Made by a program: the position numbers and the translations under genes. From Bacillota bacterium (lineage in GTDB: Bacteria > Bacillota > Clostridia > Lachnospirales > Lachnospiraceae): a stretch of DNA of 8,195 bases. The DNA lies in assembly GCA_022717655.1 (NCBI GenBank), contig JAIIAN010000136.1, forward strand, positions 1 to 8,195, written 5' to 3'. This document shows positions 1 through 5,489 of this stretch, piece after piece. A model generated the notes under the pieces. That model had not been told where the DNA came from. It saw only the letters and a list, made by a program, of their open reading frames with translations, and made no database searches. How positions within the stretch are numbered: position 1 is the stretch's first letter; every line of letters begins with the position of its first letter.

Positions 1-244
1 ATATTAAGTTGTTAAACATTTCGCCTTCGCCGGTGCGGAGCCAGTGCTCGTTGGTGTTAAATTCTCTACAGATAGATTTGATAATAGCATCAGAGGGATT
101 TCTTAATCCAGTTTCATAATTAGTTACTGTATTTCCCTTAATTCCTATTTTTTGACCAAATTCAATCTGAGTCATTTTATTTCCTTTACGGATAGCTTTT
201 ATTCTATCTTTTAATTGTGGATAGAAATTTTCTTCGGTAAACAT
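1..244 (-). CDS. XRE-family (CI-like) transcriptional regulator, partial (3' end beyond window)
   Basis: The ORF starts at the ATG whose first base is 244 and stays open for 81 codons to the window edge. Residues about 11-47 form an XRE helix-turn-helix: LKDRIKAIRKGNKMTQ, then IEFGQKIGIKGNTVTNYE as the recognition unit. After it comes SICREFNTNEHWLRTGEGEMF (residues 57-77, shown here only as a motif), the same segment found in the repressor at 374-748. Such proteins are DNA-binding regulators of lysogeny or of early phage genes. Its first residues MFTEE overlap, in another frame, the broken HTH fragment at 211-363. An AAGGA lies only about 3 bases before the ATG, so initiation may be weak. 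It is probably co-transcribed with the repressor from the leftward promoter at 777-805. Alternatives are a second repressor, a Cro-like paralogue or an antitoxin; the missing C-terminus leaves this open. Confidence 0.75.
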   Translation of the reverse strand, partial: MFTEENFYPQLKDRIKAIRKGNKMTQIEFGQKIGIKGNTVTNYETGLRNPSDAIIKSICREFNTNEHWLRTGEGEMFNNLI

Positions 245-363
245 ATTTCCTTCACCATAGTTTCATACTTAGCTATTGTATTTCGTTTAGTACCAATTCT
301 ATCGGCAAATTCTTGTTGAGTTAAGTCTAATGTTTTTCTTAATTGCTTTAATCTTTCTTTCAA
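211..363 (-). pseudogene. Truncated XRE helix-turn-helix remnant (50 aa)
   Basis: A reading frame of 50 codons begins at TTG (363-361), 6 bases after an AAGGTG that overlaps the TAA stop of the upstream repressor; an in-frame GTG at 372 is the alternative start. It encodes KERLKQLRKTLDLTQQEFA, then DRIGTKRNTIAKYE, a good XRE domain up to the end of the recognition helix. The frame then runs into unrelated sequence (TMVKEICLPKK) and stops within the next gene. The DNA just after the KYE codons, ACTATGGTGAAGGAAATATG, resembles the coding sequence for the TGEGEM motif of the two flanking repressors, read in another frame. The simplest reading is that a third repressor copy lost its middle by deletion. 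A short DNA-binding peptide may still be made, but 50 residues lacks helices 4-5 of a normal domain. Confidence 0.6.
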
Positions 364-373
364 AAAATTCACC

Positions 374-748
374 TTAGTTTTCTTTTTTCTGGATTGAATT
401 GAGAAAGTTTTCTAAAACTTCCCATCCTGTTTCATCCAGTGCTGCCAGCCCAGAAATCAATCTTTTTTTGAAAGAATCATCTTCATCTCTCAAAACTCCA
501 CCGATAAAGCTGGCAATTTCTTCTTCTTTTGTCAGTTCAATGAACATTTCACCTTCGCCGGTCTTTAGCCAGGTCTCGTTAATATCGAATTCACGACAGA
601 TATCCGATACGGTTCTTTCTGACACGTTTTTATTTCTGTTTTCTACTTGATTTATAAAATTTCTTGATAAACCTAGCTGGGAAGCAAATTTTGCTTGACT
701 ATATCCGAGCTTTTTCCTTATTTCGATAAGTCTATCAACGATATCCAC
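374..748 (-). CDS. CI-like phage repressor, XRE family (124 aa, no S24 peptidase domain)
   Basis: This protein is the probable lysogeny repressor, binding operators in the divergent region to its right. An XRE helix-turn-helix covers residues about 6-60 (RLIEIRKKLGYSQAKFASQL, recognition helix SRNFINQVE), followed by CREFDINETWLKTGEGEMF (51-69) and a helical tail. It is much shorter than LexA-like CI proteins (about 200-230 aa) and has no S24 Ser/Lys protease part. The start is GTG at 748-746, about 10 bases after AAAGGAGGT. The frame is open to an ATG at 823, but that would begin upstream of the leftward -10/-35 elements (777-805) and would add a hydrophobic stretch foreign to this family. 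The stop is 10-13 bases before the next HTH fragment, so the minus genes form one operon. Confidence 0.88.
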   Translation of the reverse strand: MDIVDRLIEIRKKLGYSQAKFASQLGLSRNFINQVENRNKNVSERTVSDICREFDINETWLKTGEGEMFIELTKEEEIASFIGGVLRDEDDSFKKRLISGLAALDETGWEVLENFLNSIQKKEN

Positions 749-776
749 TGAAAACCAAACCTCCTTTCTGAAGAAA

Positions 777-805
777 ATAATACCACAAAAGAGTTTACAA
801 GTCAA
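777..805 (-). promoter_or_regulatory. Leftward promoter for the repressor operon
   Basis: On the minus strand, TTGACT (805-800) is the -35 and TATTAT (782-777) the -10, separated by exactly 17 bases. Each matches the sigma-A consensus at 5 of 6 positions. Transcription would start near 770, leaving a short leader with AAAGGAGGT before the GTG at 748. The -35 overlaps the palindromic operator-like site 793-806, which fits autoregulation by the repressor (inference). Confidence 0.72.
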
Positions 806-806
806 C
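793..806. promoter_or_regulatory. Operator-like palindrome GTTTACAAGTCAAC
   Basis: The 14-mer reads GTTnAC-nn-GTnAAC and is symmetrical at 10 of 14 positions. It covers the -35 of the leftward promoter. Its half-site GTTNAC recurs at 826-831 (GTTAAC), 838-843 (GCTAAC, inverted) and 856-861 (GTTAGC). Binding by the repressor encoded at 374-748 is inferred from position and symmetry. Confidence 0.5.
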
Positions 807-816
807 AAAAAAAGAA

Positions 817-845
817 TTGACAATAGTTAACTTGTGTGCTAACAT
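817..845 (+). promoter_or_regulatory. Rightward early promoter (PR-like)
   Basis: TTGACA (817-822) is a perfect sigma-A -35; 17 bases later TAACAT (840-845) is a 4/6 -10, helped by an extended -10 TG at 837-838. Transcription would begin near 852 and run into the early operon starting at 932. The -10 lies in the left arm of the inverted repeat 832-867 and the start site between its arms, so repressor bound there should block this promoter. Confidence 0.72.
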
Positions 846-867
846 GTGTTTATAAGTTAGCACACAA
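832..867. promoter_or_regulatory. Operator: perfect 12-bp inverted repeat over the rightward promoter
   Basis: The arms TTGTGTGCTAAC (832-843) and GTTAGCACACAA (856-867) are exact reverse complements, separated by 12 bases. Centre-to-centre arm spacing is 24 bp, rather long for one HTH dimer, so two dimers or a larger complex may bind. A further half-site GTTAAC (826-831) adjoins the left arm. The repeat straddles the -10 and the predicted start of the rightward promoter. A hairpin in RNA is less likely to matter, since only the right arm would lie downstream of the start. Confidence 0.65.
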
Positions 868-931
868 AAAACTAAATAACTCATGAGGGATGCAGGACCT
901 CACTAAAAACCCGAAGAAAGGAAGTGAGACA

Positions 932-1090
932 ATGACAGAGGCACAGGAAAGAACATTGAAACTATTAAAAGAAACGTATCCTCACATGACGGAGCGTGAA
1001 GAGTATTATCTCGATGCAACAGTCATGGCATTAGCTGCAGTATGCAGAAAGCGAGAGGAGTTAGAGCCTGCCGTAGAGAGAACGGTATAG
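932..1090 (+). CDS. Small hypothetical phage protein, first gene of the early operon (52 aa)
   Basis: The start is ATG 932, with AAAGGAAGTGAG at 918-928 as ribosome binding site. An in-frame ATG at 890 exists, but only GAGGG directly abuts it, so a 66-aa form is unlikely. The protein begins MTEAQERTLKLLKETY and is predicted to be all helix, charged at both ends with a more hydrophobic centre (DATVMALAAVC). There is no signal peptide and I recognise no domain. As the first gene behind the early promoter, next to regulatory genes, it sits where Cro-like or small regulatory proteins are often found, but it has no visible HTH. Function unknown. Confidence 0.65.
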   Translation: MTEAQERTLKLLKETYPHMTEREEYYLDATVMALAAVCRKREELEPAVERTV

Positions 1091-1107
1091 AAAAGGAGAG
1101 TAACAAA

Positions 1108-1170
1108 ATGAAAAGATTATTTATTTCGCAGCCAATGCGAGACAAAACGAATGTTAAAGGATTGGAGTGA
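1108..1170 (+). pseudogene. N-terminal stub of a DUF4406-family gene (20 codons left)
   Basis: AAAAGGAGAG at 1091-1100 followed by ATG 1108 gives a good start. The first 14 residues, MKRLFISQPMRDKT, match the usual beginning of DUF4406 proteins (first strand and P-loop-like turn, typically KxxFISQPMxGKT), which occur in Firmicutes phages and resemble nucleoside deoxyribosyltransferases. After Thr14 the similarity stops and the frame ends at TGA 1168-1170 after NVKGLE. The rest of the gene (normally around 90-130 aa) is missing, and the sequence runs straight into the ribosome binding site of the antirepressor. This looks like a deletion that fused the DUF4406 start to the next gene's leader. 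The stub may still be translated and could couple translation to the antirepressor, whose start lies 6 bases on. Confidence 0.65.
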
Positions 1171-1175
1171 GGAAA

Positions 1176-1931
1176 ATGATGAATGACTTGATTAAGGTTA
1201 ATTACGATACAGAGCAACCAACTGTATCGGCTAGAGAATTGCACAATGCACTGGGAATCAATACAAGATTTAATGATTGGTTTCAGAGAATGACAGAATA
1301 TGGATTTGATAGTGAAAAAGACTTTTACTCAAAAATGAGTAAAACCTCTGAACAAGGCGGTAGACCTGCTACTGATTATGAAATTTCCATCGACATGGCA
1401 AAGCAAATCTGTATGATTCAGCGTTCACCGGAAGGAAAGCAGATCCGTCAGTACTTTATCGACCTGGAAAAAGCATGGAACACACCGGAGCAGGTTATGG
1501 CTCGTGCTTTACAATTTGCTTCTAAACAGATTGATTCCTTAAAGGACCGTTGCAAGTTTCTTGGAGGTCAAGTAGTAGAGCAACAGAAGATTATCAGCGA
1601 ATTAGAGCCGAAAGCAAATTATGTAGATACAATTTTGCAGAGCAAATCTCTTGTGTTGATGACTCAAATTGCAAAAGATTACGGTATGAGTGCTAGAAAG
1701 ATGAATCAGATTTTAAATGATTTGAAAGTGCAGTACAAAGCTAACGGTCAGTGGGTTTTATATTCAAAATACCAAAATCAAGGGTATGTACATAGCAGAA
1801 CGATTGACATTATACGTTCAAATGGAATGGCTGATGTGAAGATGCAAACAGAATGGACTCAAAAAGGACGGTTGTTTTTGTATGAACTGTTGAAAAAAGA
1901 GGGCTATATGCCACTTATTGAAGCAGCGTGA
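1176..1931 (+). CDS. Phage antirepressor, AntA/AntB domain plus KilAC domain (251 aa)
   Basis: Antirepressors counter the lysogeny repressor by protein contact and so trigger lytic growth. Residues about 15-101 form an AntA/AntB domain: VSARELHNALGINTRFNDW, GFDSEKDFYS, the GGRPATDYEISIDMAKQ segment, then SPEGKQIRQYFIDLEKAW. A coiled-coil-like linker (about 105-150, SKQIDSLKDRCKFLGGQVVE) leads to a C-terminal KilAC domain (about 155-250: LMTQIAKDYGMSARKMNQIL, GRLFLYELLKKEG). Length and order are typical of the family. The frame is open from GTG 1167; I place the start at ATG 1176 (or 1179), because GGAG 1164-1167 and GAGG 1169-1172 act as ribosome binding sites and the GTG overlaps them. Because the nearby repressor lacks a protease domain, this protein is the likely route of induction (inference). 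Confidence 0.93.
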   Translation: MMNDLIKVNYDTEQPTVSARELHNALGINTRFNDWFQRMTEYGFDSEKDFYSKMSKTSEQGGRPATDYEISIDMAKQICMIQRSPEGKQIRQYFIDLEKAWNTPEQVMARALQFASKQIDSLKDRCKFLGGQVVEQQKIISELEPKANYVDTILQSKSLVLMTQIAKDYGMSARKMNQILNDLKVQYKANGQWVLYSKYQNQGYVHSRTIDIIRSNGMADVKMQTEWTQKGRLFLYELLKKEGYMPLIEAA

Positions 1932-1946
1932 GAGGAGGTGAATATT

Positions 1947-2369
1947 TTGAGATTTGCGGAAAAATTAAGAAATGCTATGCAGGAGCTGGACTTAAATCAA
2001 GTTCAAGTATGCGGTCTGACCGGAAAAAGTAAGGCATCTATAAGCCAGTATCTTTCCGGAAAACAAATTCCGTCCGAAGAAGTGCAAAGTAAAATTGCAA
2101 CGGCTCTTGGACTCTCATCAGATTACTTCACAAAAACTGACGAGCAGGTTTTAGTGCTTCCGGCATCGGACGTAAGAGATAAAGTGATTCCAAAAATGGA
2201 AGTCGAAAAGGCAGCAGAACTATTGCAGATGAATCATGTAACAGTCCGTAAGGGATTGCAGCAGGGAGTTTTTCCCTGGGGCTATGCAATACATACATCT
2301 GAACATCGCTGGGTGTATTTTATCAATGCTAAAAGATTCGCTGAAATCGAAGGGATTGCAATCCAATAA
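1947..2369 (+). CDS. Two-domain DNA-binding protein: XRE HTH plus excisionase/MerR-like HTH (140 aa)
   Basis: The start is taken as TTG 1947, 8 bases after AGGAGG (1933-1938); an in-frame GTG at 1938 overlaps that site and is unlikely. Residues 1-61 are an XRE domain (LRNAMQELDLNQVQVCGLTG, recognition helix SKASISQYLSGKQIP, then GLSSDYF). Residues about 83-135 look like an excisionase/HTH_17 winged helix: KMEVEKAAELLQMNHVTVRK, GLQQGVFPWGYA, then a strand pair ending VYFINAKRFAEIEG. Two DNA-binding domains in one chain suggest a regulator touching two kinds of site, or a Cro-like repressor with an excision or copy-control role. The gene follows the antirepressor by 15 bases and is surely co-transcribed. 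Which site it binds cannot be read from the sequence. Confidence 0.82.
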   Translation: MRFAEKLRNAMQELDLNQVQVCGLTGKSKASISQYLSGKQIPSEEVQSKIATALGLSSDYFTKTDEQVLVLPASDVRDKVIPKMEVEKAAELLQMNHVTVRKGLQQGVFPWGYAIHTSEHRWVYFINAKRFAEIEGIAIQ

Positions 2370-2373
2370 AAAC

Positions 2374-2404
2374 GTCCCATAGGAAAGTGCAATTCCTGTG
2401 GGAC
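2374..2404 (-). terminator. Strong stem-loop; intrinsic terminator when read leftward
   Basis: GTCCCATAGGAA (2374-2385) pairs with TTCCTGTGGGAC (2393-2404) over 12 bp, with one G-U in the plus-strand RNA, around a 7-base loop AGTGCAA. On the minus strand the stem is followed by GTTTTTATTGG, a U-tract, so it would stop leftward (antisense) transcripts. On the plus strand it is followed by CAAAGATAAAAAC, without a U-tract, so read-through of the early operon is expected; it may be an attenuator, processing site or 3' protection for the upstream genes. Confidence 0.5.
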
Positions 2405-2454
2405 CAAAGATAAAAACTTCATTATGATTTTAGCAGGTATGCAGGAGAAAAGCA

Positions 2455-2724
2455 ATGAAAAGTAAGAAAAAAGTGGAATCTATTACAGAAACAATCGCAG
2501 GAATCTGGATTGGAATTTGTACTGCCGGTTGGCTTTGCTGTGCTATAGAGTGCAATGACACATTAGCAATGCTGTTTTTGATAGCAGCGTTGGCTGGAAC
2601 TGCTGTGTGCTTTGGGATTACGGCTGTAATTGATGCAAAATGGCAGAAAGAGCAGAAGAAACAGGCAGATAGAGCAATCATGTTTGCCGATTGGGCAGAA
2701 AAAACAACGTTAAAGGAGAAATAG
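2455..2724 (+). CDS. Small two-helix membrane protein, unknown function (89 aa)
   Basis: ATG 2455 is preceded by CAGGAGA (2442-2448). The protein opens with a basic segment (MKSKKKVES), then two hydrophobic spans at about 14-33 (AGIWIGICTAGWLCCAIEC) and 38-60 (LAMLFLIAALAGTAVCFGIT), then a charged, K/E/Q-rich tail (DAKWQKEQKKQADRA). This predicts a small inner-membrane hairpin with both ends in the cytoplasm. It lies between the regulatory block and the recombination module. Small membrane proteins are common in phage early regions, with roles such as superinfection exclusion in some cases, but nothing here points to a specific one. Confidence 0.65.
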   Translation: MKSKKKVESITETIAGIWIGICTAGWLCCAIECNDTLAMLFLIAALAGTAVCFGITAVIDAKWQKEQKKQADRAIMFADWAEKTTLKEK

Positions 2725-2729
2725 TAATT

Positions 2730-2999
2730 ATGAGTAGAGCAGTAATTGATGTTATCGTATTAGAAAGTCTCATCAGAGACTCTGAAAAGGTCAGAATTTT
2801 AGAGGAGTTTGCGAGAAGAAGTAAAACAGGGCAGGTTGATGCAGAAACTATTTCCATTGTAGTTGGATATACATATCAAAAACCAGTGGAGGATTCCAAA
2901 GAAGTTTTGAATAAAATTATTGATATTCAAAATGAGATTTTTGGTTTTGAGAATCAAAAAGGAGAAACAAATGGCAGTAAAACGAATTTTTTTAAGTAA
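2730..2999 (+). CDS. Hypothetical phage protein upstream of the recombination module (89 aa)
   Basis: The start is ATG 2730, with AAAGGAGAA (2712-2720) upstream; the frame is open further up from TTG 2691, but that would overlap the previous gene by 34 bases. The protein starts MSRAVIDVIVLESLIRDSE and is soluble, acidic in its first half and probably helical (KVRILEEFARRSKTGQVDAE). Its last 10 codons overlap the YqaJ gene start at 2971 in another frame, so the two are translationally linked. I recognise no domain. Its place beside YqaJ, DUF1351 and RecT suggests a recombination or replication accessory, which is only positional inference. Confidence 0.65.
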   Translation: MSRAVIDVIVLESLIRDSEKVRILEEFARRSKTGQVDAETISIVVGYTYQKPVEDSKEVLNKIIDIQNEIFGFENQKGETNGSKTNFFK

Positions 3000-3630
3000 T
3001 AGACAGGAATGGCTTAAAGCAAGGAGTGGACGCATTGGCGGAAGTGATGCATCTGCAGTAATCGGGTTAAATCCATATTTAAATAATGTCGACCTGTGGA
3101 GAATTAAAACAGGTCAAGCAGAGCAGGAGGATATATCGGATAAAGACTATGTGCGGTATGGAATAAGAGCGGAGCAATACTTAAGAGAACTGTTCCAGCT
3201 CGATTATCCAAGATATGCAGTCATTTATCAAGAAAATAATATGTTTCTAAACGATAAATATCCTTTTGCACATGCATCGCTAGATGGGTGGCTGATTGAG
3301 AAAGATACCGGCAGGTTCGGTGTCTGGGAGTGTAAAACAACAAATATTTTACAGTCTATGCAAAAAGAAAAATGGAATGACCGGATTCCGGATAATTACT
3401 ATGTCCAGTTGCTTCACTATTTGCTTGTGACAGAATTTGACTTTGCTATTTTGAAAGCACAATTAAAATATTCGTTTTCTAATGGAGAAGTTTACTTACA
3501 GACAAAGCATTACAGGATTGAACGAGATGAAGTATCAGAGGATCTTGAATATCTTGCAAAAGAAGAAAAAAAATTTTGGCAGCAGGTGCAGGAGAAAAGA
3601 AAGCCAAATTTGATATTACCATCAATATAG
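2971..3630 (+). CDS. yqaJ: YqaJ-family phage exonuclease (lambda Exo/alkaline exonuclease-like, 219 aa)
   Basis: This nuclease family resects double-stranded ends 5'-3', leaving single strands for the partner annealing protein RecT, encoded two genes downstream. The fold's landmarks are all visible: RSGRIGGSDASAVIGLNPY (18-36), the conserved E68 in YGIRAEQYL, the metal-binding D105 in HASLDGWL, and E120-x-K122 in WECKTT, with the later Q146 of YYVQLLHYL. Together these form the PD-(D/E)XK active site, and none is missing. The frame is open from 2920, but ATG 2971 is chosen: it follows AAAAAGGAG by 6 bases, and family members begin just before the SNRQEWLKAR segment. Length is normal for small YqaJ proteins. 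Confidence 0.93.
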   Translation: MAVKRIFLSNRQEWLKARSGRIGGSDASAVIGLNPYLNNVDLWRIKTGQAEQEDISDKDYVRYGIRAEQYLRELFQLDYPRYAVIYQENNMFLNDKYPFAHASLDGWLIEKDTGRFGVWECKTTNILQSMQKEKWNDRIPDNYYVQLLHYLLVTEFDFAILKAQLKYSFSNGEVYLQTKHYRIERDEVSEDLEYLAKEEKKFWQQVQEKRKPNLILPSI

Positions 3631-3653
3631 AAAAATGAGGAAAGGGGAAACAA

Positions 3654-4574
3654 ATGGAATTAAAAATGAATGACTATCTGCTTCCGGAAAAAATTCTTTT
3701 CAATTACGAAGAATTAAAGCAGGAATTAGTTGAAAAGATTGCTCATTATGAAACTTTAGTTTATACAGATGAGCAGATTAAAGATGCAAAAGCAGATAAA
3801 GCAACATTGAATAAGCTGAAAAAAGCGTTGAATGAAGAAAAAATCAGAGTAAAGAAAGAGTATCTTAAGCCTTTTGAAGATTTTGAAAAGAAAATCAATG
3901 AAATCATTAGTATCATTGATGAGCCGGTAACGGCTATTGATAAGCAAATTAAACAATATGAAGAAAAAAACAGACAAGAGAAACTTGAAAAAGTAAAAGA
4001 ACTGTGGCAGTCATTAGATGCTCCGGAGGGATTAACTTTTGAAAAAGTGTTCCAGGAGAAGTTTTTAAATGTTTCTTGCTCTACAAAAAGAGTTTCGCAG
4101 TACATGATTGATGCGATTGATAAATTTAATCGTGACATTGAGACACTTGAGCAGTTGCCAGCGTTCAGTTTTGAAGCACAGCAGGTATATAAAGAGACTT
4201 GCGATATCAATAAAGCACTTCTTGAAGGGCAGAAACTTCTTAAGATTCAGAAAGAAAAAGAAGATTATCAGAAAAAAACGCAAAGAGAGACAAAAGAGGT
4301 AAATACTTCGCCTCGAACTATAGAAGTAGCTTCTGCATCAGAAGAAACAGATGGAAAAATGTGGGTTTCTTTCTCTGCATTGTTATCCACAGAGGAGGCA
4401 CTTGCATTAAGAGATTTCTTTAAAGGACGAAATATCGAATTTGGGCACGTTCTCAATGGCAGAGAATTATATTTGATAAGTAAAGTATTCCAACAATATT
4501 ATCATGCAGGAATTGATGAGATTAAAGAGGAAGACGAAGATGTAAAAACAGTATTTGAAAAACTTGGAATGTAG
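3654..4574 (+). CDS. DUF1351 phage protein (recombination-module accessory, 306 aa)
   Basis: ATG 3654 follows AAAGGGG by about 6 bases. The protein begins MELKMNDYLLPEKILFNYEE and matches DUF1351, which in Firmicutes phages is found beside YqaJ/RecT or Erf genes; its biochemical role is not established. Residues about 15-115 are highly charged helices, likely coiled coil (KADKATLNKLKKALNEEKI, then EYLKPFEDFEKKINEI). A Lys/Glu-rich linker around 195-230 leads to a small folded C-terminus (MWVSFSALLSTEEALALRDF). It sits between the exonuclease and annealing protein with gaps of 23 and 12 bases, so a structural or adaptor part in that pair is plausible. A consensus DnaA box sequence falls inside it at 4383-4391. 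Confidence 0.87.
   Translation: MELKMNDYLLPEKILFNYEELKQELVEKIAHYETLVYTDEQIKDAKADKATLNKLKKALNEEKIRVKKEYLKPFEDFEKKINEIISIIDEPVTAIDKQIKQYEEKNRQEKLEKVKELWQSLDAPEGLTFEKVFQEKFLNVSCSTKRVSQYMIDAIDKFNRDIETLEQLPAFSFEAQQVYKETCDINKALLEGQKLLKIQKEKEDYQKKTQRETKEVNTSPRTIEVASASEETDGKMWVSFSALLSTEEALALRDFFKGRNIEFGHVLNGRELYLISKVFQQYYHAGIDEIKEEDEDVKTVFEKLGM
4383..4391 (+). promoter_or_regulatory. Single consensus DnaA box TTATCCACA (inside CDS)
   Basis: The 9-mer TTATCCACA is an exact match to the bacterial DnaA box. It lies inside the DUF1351 gene, coding for L-S-T. I found no second exact copy nearby, so it may be chance; one such match in 8 kb on two strands is expected roughly once in 16 windows of even composition. 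Confidence 0.25.
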
Positions 4575-4586
4575 GAGGAAAAGAAA

Positions 4587-5489
4587 ATGGCATTACAGAA
4601 CAGTTTACAGAATCAAACACAGAATCAGGGATTATCAGCTTATTTAACAAGTGATGCAGTGAGAAAGAGAATTAATGATGTTGTTGGAGGGAAAGATGGA
4701 CAGCGCTTTATTTCTTCGATTGTATCTGCTGTAAATGCAAATGAATCATTGAAGGAATGTACACCACAAAGTATTTTTTCGGCAGCTCTGCTTGGAGAAA
4801 GTCTGAAATTATCTCCATCACCACAGCTTGGTCAGTATTATTTAGTTCCATTCAATGGTAAAGAAAAAAATGCACAGTTTCAGCTTGGATATAAAGGATA
4901 TATTCAGCTTGCAATTAGAAGTGGTCAATATAAAAAACTTAATGTCTTAGCAATCAAAGAGGGCGAATTAGTGCGTTTTGACCCTCTTACAGAAGAAATC
5001 GAAGTAAATTTAATCGAAGATGAAGAAGTGAGAGAAGAAGCGAAAACGACAGGATATTATGCAATGTTTGAGTATACAAATGGTTTCCGCAAAGCTATTT
5101 ACTGGTCTAAGAAGAAAATGGAGGCACATGCAAAAAAATATTCAAAGTCATATTGCAAAAGCAGTAGCGTTTGGCAGACAAACTTTGATGCGATGGCATA
5201 TAAAACAATGCTTAGACAGTTAATCAGTAAATGGGGCATTATGTCGATTGATATGGTGTCAGCTCTGGATGCAGATATGGCAGTTATCAACGAAGATGGA
5301 ACAAAGAATTATGTTGATAATGCCAGTTATACATATACAGAAAGTAACAAAGAAGATGTAATTGAAGTAAAAGAGGTAAAAGTAGAACAGGAAACAGAGA
5401 TTCCAGGGCAAATGGATATAACAGATTTTCCTGACGCAGTAAATACAGAGAATAAAGCAGACCCTAGAGCAGCTTTATTTGGAAATTAA
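4587..5489 (+). CDS. recT: RecT-family single-strand annealing protein (300 aa)
   Basis: RecT coats single-stranded DNA left by the YqaJ exonuclease and anneals it to homologous strands, giving RecA-independent recombination. The RecT core runs from about 15 to 235: CTPQSIFSAALLGESLKLSP (58-77), GQYYLVPF (82-89), FQLGYKGYIQLAIRSGQY (98-115), GYYAMFEYTNGFRKAIYWSK (156-175) and WQTNFDAMAYKTMLRQLISK (196-215). These are the family's standard conserved blocks. The C-terminal 60 residues are acidic and low in complexity, as usual, ending ADPRAALFGN. The start ATG 4587 follows AGGAGG, which overlaps the TAG of the DUF1351 gene, so translation is probably coupled. Confidence 0.95.
   Translation: MALQNSLQNQTQNQGLSAYLTSDAVRKRINDVVGGKDGQRFISSIVSAVNANESLKECTPQSIFSAALLGESLKLSPSPQLGQYYLVPFNGKEKNAQFQLGYKGYIQLAIRSGQYKKLNVLAIKEGELVRFDPLTEEIEVNLIEDEEVREEAKTTGYYAMFEYTNGFRKAIYWSKKKMEAHAKKYSKSYCKSSSVWQTNFDAMAYKTMLRQLISKWGIMSIDMVSALDADMAVINEDGTKNYVDNASYTYTESNKEDVIEVKEVKVEQETEIPGQMDITDFPDAVNTENKADPRAALFGN

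Noticed and set aside
749..823. Upstream extension of the repressor to an ATG at 823, adding a hydrophobic N-terminus
   Set aside because: It would start upstream of the leftward -35/-10 (777-805) and ignores the good AAAGGAGGT plus GTG at 748; repressors of this family do not carry a membrane segment.
884..902. Small hairpin TGAGG...CCTCA in the early leader
   Set aside because: Only 5 bp with a 9-base loop and no U-tract; too weak to claim as a terminator or riboswitch.
890..931. ATG 890 as start of the first early gene
   Set aside because: Its only purine-rich stretch abuts the ATG, whereas ATG 932 has a well-spaced AAAGGAAGTGAG.
3756..4210. Long minus-strand open frames opposite the DUF1351 gene
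   Set aside because: They are Phe/Ser/Ile-rich shadows of Lys/Glu-rich coding sequence on the plus strand, with no sign of translation starts.
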